Assembly: GCF_030704205.1 (NCBI RefSeq)
Contig: NZ_CP131913.1
Location: 2,914,001-2,978,000, forward strand
Reading direction: 5' to 3'
DNA: 64,000 nt
From: Halomonas alkalicola
GTDB lineage: Bacteria; Pseudomonadota; Gammaproteobacteria; Pseudomonadales; Halomonadaceae
Position 1 is the first letter of the stretch; each line of letters opens with the position of its first letter. Positions 60,207-64,000 of this stretch are shown here, one piece after another. The notes beneath the pieces were generated by a model that saw nothing but the letters and a program-made list of their open reading frames with translations, had not been told where the DNA came from and did no database searches. The translations under genes were made by a program, and so were the position numbers.

Positions 60207-61218
60207 CCAACAGAAGGTCCAGCTTTTCGTCTCTGAGGACGGGAAGGCGCAGCTGGAAGTGGCGCTTGATCGGGAAACTGTCTGGTTGAACCAGAACCAG
60301 ATGTCTGCCTTGTTCGATACCTCCACCGACAATGTCGGTTTGCACCTGAAGAATATCTTTGCAGAGGGTGAGCTTGAGGAAGATCGAACTACCGAGGATT
60401 TCTCGGTAGTTCGCCAGGAGGGCAAGCGTCAGGTTCGTCGTCGCATCAAGCATTACAATCTTGATGCCATTATTTCAGTGGGTTACCGGGTCAGCTCCAT
60501 TCGCGCCACCCAGTTTCGTCAGTGGGCCACCCAGGTGCTCAAGGATCATCTTGTGCAGGGCTACACCCTCAATCAGCGCCGCCTGGCGGAGCGCGGCATC
60601 GAGTTCGAGCAGGCGGTCGACCTGCTGAGCCGCACGCTGACCCATCAGGGCCTGGTCTCCAGGGAGGGCGAAGCCGTCGCACGGGTGATCAGCGACTACG
60701 CCCGCTCCTGGAGCCTGCTGCAGGGCTACGATGAGCAGCAGCTGGCCGAGGTCGGAATCAGGCAGCCTGACATGCAGCCGTTGGAACTGGACGAGGCCCT
60801 CGCGGCCATCGGTGAGCTCAAGCAGACCCTGATGGCCAAGGGCGAGGCCACCGAGCTGTTCGGCCAGCTGCGGGGCGATGGCCTGGCCTCGGCCCTGGCC
60901 ATCATCGAGCAGGGGTTCGGGGATGAGTTGTTCTATCCCAATGTCGCCAGCCGCGCCGCGCACCTGCTCTACTTCGTGATCAAGAACCACCCGCTCGCCG
61001 ACGGCAACAAGCGCTGCGGCTCGTTCCTGTTCCTGTGGTACCTGCGCCGCAACGCCACCCTGCTGGCGCGGCCGGTGGAACACCTGATCAACGACAACAC
61101 CCTGGTGGCCCTGGCCCTGCTGGTGGCGGAAAGCCTGCCGGATCAGAAGGCCCTGATGATCCGCCTGATCGAGCATTTCATTCTGCTGAAAGAGTCGGCT
61201 TCCGGGGATAAGGATTGA
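60184..61218 (+). CDS. RhuM-type protein with C-terminal Fic/Doc domain
   Basis: A 344-residue protein. Residues about 10-150 match the virulence protein RhuM family ([27 protein letters not shown] in part, then [15 protein letters not shown]). The C-terminal half (about 200-335) is a Fic/Doc fold with the motif [12 protein letters not shown] at 269-280, close to the HxFxD(G/N)NKR form of Doc-type enzymes. Fic proteins transfer AMP or phosphate to target proteins. The gene overlaps hsdS by 23 bases and ends 4 bases before hsdR, so it is an integral part of the restriction operon. Its role there, such as modulating or guarding restriction, is not established. Confidence 0.85.
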   Translation: MSPMPPPDQQKVQLFVSEDGKAQLEVALDRETVWLNQNQMSALFDTSTDNVGLHLKNIFAEGELEEDRTTEDFSVVRQEGKRQVRRRIKHYNLDAIISVGYRVSSIRATQFRQWATQVLKDHLVQGYTLNQRRLAERGIEFEQAVDLLSRTLTHQGLVSREGEAVARVISDYARSWSLLQGYDEQQLAEVGIRQPDMQPLELDEALAAIGELKQTLMAKGEATELFGQLRGDGLASALAIIEQGFGDELFYPNVASRAAHLLYFVIKNHPLADGNKRCGSFLFLWYLRRNATLLARPVEHLINDNTLVALALLVAESLPDQKALMIRLIEHFILLKESASGDKD

Positions 61219-61222
61219 AGAC

Positions 61223-64000
61223 ATGACCGAGGATCAGCTGGAGCAGCAGTGCCTGCGGTGGTTCGCCGAGGGCGGTTGGGAGATCGCCCACGGGCCGGAC
61301 CTGGCACCGGATGGCGAGGTCCCGGAGCGGGGCGATTACCGGCAGGTACTGTTGCTGGCGGATCTCGAGGCCGCCATCCGGCGCATCAACCCGCACCTGC
61401 CCCAGAACGCCGTCGAGCAGGCGATCGCCGTGGTGCGCAAGCCGGAAAGCCTGGACGTGGCGATCAGCAACCGCACCTTCCATCGCTTGTTGCTGGACGG
61501 CGTGCCGGTCGAGTATAAGCGCGACGACAGGGTGATCCACGACCAGGCCTTCCTGGTGGACTTCGGCGACCTGAGTGCCAACCGCTTCCGGGCCATCAAC
61601 CAGTTCACCCTCGAAGGGGCCAAGCAGCTGCGCCGCCCGGATGTCGTTTGCTTCATCAATGGCCTGCCGCTGGCCATGCTGGAGTTGAAGAGCCCCGGTG
61701 CCGAGAACGTGAGCATCTGGGACGCCTTCCACCAGGTCCAGACCTACAAGGAGGAGATGCCCGACCTGTTCGCCTACAACGAGGCCGCCGTCATCAGCGA
61801 TGGCTACCTGGCTCGGGTCGGTTCGCTCACCGCCAGCCAGGAGCGCTACATGCCCTGGCGCACCGTGAAGCACGAGGACGACAGGCCCCTGCTGGAGTGG
61901 CAGCTGGAGTCCATGGTGCGGGGCTTCTTCGACCGCGAGCTGTTGCTGGACTATATCCGCTACTTCGTGATCTTCGAGACGGATGCCGAGAGGCTGGTCA
62001 AGAAGATCGCCGGCTACCACCAGTTCCACGCCGTGCGTGAGGCGGTGAAGGCCACCGTGATCGCCGCCCGGACGCCCGAGCTTGACCGAGCCGAGGGGCG
62101 GCGCGCCACCTATGGTGATGAGGTGCAGCCGGGCAGCAAGAAGGCCGGGGTGGTGTGGCATACCCAGGGTTCCGGCAAGAGCATCTCCATGTGCTGCTAT
62201 GCCGGCAAGCTGCTGCAACAACCGGAGATGAACAACCCCACCCTGGTCGTGGTGACCGACCGCAACGACCTGGACGGCCAGCTGTTCGCCACCTTCAGCG
62301 CCGCCCGGGAGCTGCTCAAGCAGGAGCCGGTTCAGGCCGATGATCGGGATGCCCTGCGCCGGTTGCTGTCGGAGCGGGAATCCGGCGGCATCATCTTCAC
62401 CACGGTGCAGAAGTTCGCCCTGCTGACTGATGAGACCGACCACCCGGCGCTGAACGAACGGCACAACATCGTGGTGATCTCGGACGAGGCCCACCGCAGC
62501 CAGTACGGCCTGAAGGCTACCCTCAAGAGGGACGGCACCTACAGGTTCGGCTATGCACGGCACATGCGCGATGCCCTGCCCAACGCCTCATTCATCGGGT
62601 TTACCGGCACCCCCATCGAGAGCGAGGACAAGGACACCCGCGCCGTGTTCGGCGACTATGTCTCCATCTACGACATCCAGGATGCCGTGGACGATGGCGC
62701 GACGGTGCCGATCTTCTACGAATCTCGCCTGGCCAAGCTGGACATCAATCGCGAGCAGATCGAGGCGCTCTCCGACCAGGTGGAGGAGGTGGTCGAGGAC
62801 GAGGAAGACGTGGGCAGCCGCGAGAAGACCAAGGGGGAGTGGAGCCGGCTGGAGAAGCTGGTGGGCGCCGGTCCGCGTCTGAAGCAGGTGGCGGAGGACC
62901 TGGTCAACCACTTCGAGATCCGTACCGCGACCATCAGCGGCAAGGCGATGATCGTGGCCATGAGCCGCGAGATCGCGGTTCACCTCTATAACGAGATCGT
63001 CGCCCTGCGCCCGGCGTGGCACGACGCTGACCCCGAGAAAGGCGCAATCAAGATCGTGATGACCGGCTCCGCCTCGGACCGGGCCCTGCTGCAGCCACAC
63101 ATCTACAACAAGGCGACCCGGAAGCGCTTCGAGAAACGCTTCAAGGATGAACGCGACCCGCTCAAGCTGGTGATCGTGCGCGACATGTGGCTGACCGGTT
63201 TCGATGCCCCCTGCTGTCACACCATGTACGTGGACAAGCCCATGAAGGGGCACAACCTGATGCAGGCCATCGCCCATGTGAACCGCGTGTTCAAGGACAA
63301 GCCCGGCGGTCTGGTGGTGGATTACATCGGTATTGCCAACGAGCTCAAGCAGGCTCTGAAGACCTACACCGACGCTAAGGGCAAGGGTTCCCCCACCCAT
63401 AGTGCCGAAGAGGCCTATGCCATCCTGCTGGAGAAGCTGGACATCATCCACGGCATGTTCGCTCCTGGCCCCAAGGGCAAGGGATTCAACTACCGCTGTC
63501 ATCAGGGAGCGAGTTTCGAGGATGAGCCCCACAGGCTGCTGGTGCCCACCGCCAACTACGTGCTCGGCCTGGAAGATGGCAAGAAGCGCTTCCTGGATAC
63601 CGTGCTGGCCGTGAACAAGGCCTTTTCCCTGTGTGCCACCCTGGATCAAGCCCAGGCGCTGCAGAAGGAGGTGGCGTTCCTGTCCCAGGTGAAGGCCGCC
63701 ATCACCAAGTTCACCAGCGTGGACCGTAAGCTCACCGAGGAGGAGAAGAACACCGCCCTGAAGCAGATCCTGGAAAATGCCCTGGTTGCCGAGGGCGTGA
63801 CTGATGTCTTCGCCCTGTGTGGCCTGGACAAGCCGAATATCGGGCTGCTATCCGACGAGTTCCTGGAAGACGTTCGGCAGATGCCCTACAGGAACTTCGC
63901 CGTGGAGCTGCTGGAGAAGCTGCTCAAGGACGACATCAAGGCCAAGACTCGCAACAACGTGGTGCAGGAGAGGAAATACGCCGACCGCCTGCAGGAGACG
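61223..64000 (+). CDS. hsdR: Type I restriction endonuclease subunit HsdR (3' end outside window)
   Basis: An open frame of 926 codons that continues past the window end. The N-terminal nuclease domain shows the PD-(D/E)xK pattern (D140 in RRPDVVCF, E154 and K156 in AMLELKSPG). Helicase motor motifs follow: Walker A TQGSGKS (K319), DEAH at 421-424, GFTGTPI, and [10 protein letters not shown]. HsdR translocates DNA and cuts it at a distance when both target strands are unmethylated. The ATG lies 4 bases after the RhuM-Fic gene stop. The family is usually 1000-1100 residues, so only the C-terminal domain is missing here. Confidence 0.93.
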   Translation, partial: MTEDQLEQQCLRWFAEGGWEIAHGPDLAPDGEVPERGDYRQVLLLADLEAAIRRINPHLPQNAVEQAIAVVRKPESLDVAISNRTFHRLLLDGVPVEYKRDDRVIHDQAFLVDFGDLSANRFRAINQFTLEGAKQLRRPDVVCFINGLPLAMLELKSPGAENVSIWDAFHQVQTYKEEMPDLFAYNEAAVISDGYLARVGSLTASQERYMPWRTVKHEDDRPLLEWQLESMVRGFFDRELLLDYIRYFVIFETDAERLVKKIAGYHQFHAVREAVKATVIAARTPELDRAEGRRATYGDEVQPGSKKAGVVWHTQGSGKSISMCCYAGKLLQQPEMNNPTLVVVTDRNDLDGQLFATFSAARELLKQEPVQADDRDALRRLLSERESGGIIFTTVQKFALLTDETDHPALNERHNIVVISDEAHRSQYGLKATLKRDGTYRFGYARHMRDALPNASFIGFTGTPIESEDKDTRAVFGDYVSIYDIQDAVDDGATVPIFYESRLAKLDINREQIEALSDQVEEVVEDEEDVGSREKTKGEWSRLEKLVGAGPRLKQVAEDLVNHFEIRTATISGKAMIVAMSREIAVHLYNEIVALRPAWHDADPEKGAIKIVMTGSASDRALLQPHIYNKATRKRFEKRFKDERDPLKLVIVRDMWLTGFDAPCCHTMYVDKPMKGHNLMQAIAHVNRVFKDKPGGLVVDYIGIANELKQALKTYTDAKGKGSPTHSAEEAYAILLEKLDIIHGMFAPGPKGKGFNYRCHQGASFEDEPHRLLVPTANYVLGLEDGKKRFLDTVLAVNKAFSLCATLDQAQALQKEVAFLSQVKAAITKFTSVDRKLTEEEKNTALKQILENALVAEGVTDVFALCGLDKPNIGLLSDEFLEDVRQMPYRNFAVELLEKLLKDDIKAKTRNNVVQERKYADRLQET

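Overview
The window is about 64 kb of GC-rich, densely coding DNA that most likely comes from a Halomonas or other Halomonadaceae chromosome (moderately halophilic Gammaproteobacteria). The strongest signs are a complete set of ectoine-degradation genes (doeA, doeB, doeX, doeC, doeD) and a GH13 alpha-glucosidase whose catalytic residues fall at the positions known for the Halomonas sp. H11 enzyme. No rRNA, tRNA, CRISPR array or insertion sequence was seen.

Layout: (1) 1-9252, minus strand: RND efflux pump with adaptor, LysO-type exporter, DUF3108 protein, an NAD salvage pair (pncA, pncB) and a GhrA-like reductase. (2) 9509-22477, plus strand: the doe region. Four uncharacterised enzymes (nitrilase family, ATP-grasp, C45 Ntn-hydrolase, large Orn/Lys/Arg decarboxylase) sit between doeX and doeC. 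(3) 22592-27845: NfeD protease plus slipin, then a SulP transporter with a frameshifted universal stress protein. (4) 27931-36932: an alpha-glucoside regulon of LacI regulator, ABC transporter, alpha-glucosidase and a divergent LamB-like porin, with two near-identical operators 220 bp apart. (5) 37111-40672: RidA and a PhnCDE-like ABC transporter with a fused double permease. (6) 40794-49938: central carbon metabolism (hexR, zwf, pgl, eda, pgi, mgsA, pyk, gap), with a shared GTAA-NN-TTAC motif in front of zwf, pyk and gap. (7) 50153-56994: the fructose PTS (fruA, fruK, fruB) with a divergent FruR. (8) 57068-64000: a type I restriction-modification operon (hsdM, hsdS, RhuM-Fic protein, hsdR) that runs off the end of the window.

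The genes fit together as a sugar and compatible-solute catabolism region. Alpha-glucosides enter through the porin and ABC transporter and are hydrolysed to glucose. Fructose enters through the PTS. Both feed Entner-Doudoroff and lower glycolytic enzymes under a HexR-type regulator. Ectoine carbon would leave the doe pathway as aspartate.

Four genes (usp, mgsA, pyk, fruB) each carry one disruption of net +1 base, while the protein on both sides remains full length and family-like. Two of the four lie in runs of C. Because pyk and fruB are central genes and all four shifts have the same sign, sequencing or assembly insertion errors are at least as likely as true gene loss. All positions, domain boundaries and motif placements were read by eye; no database search was possible.
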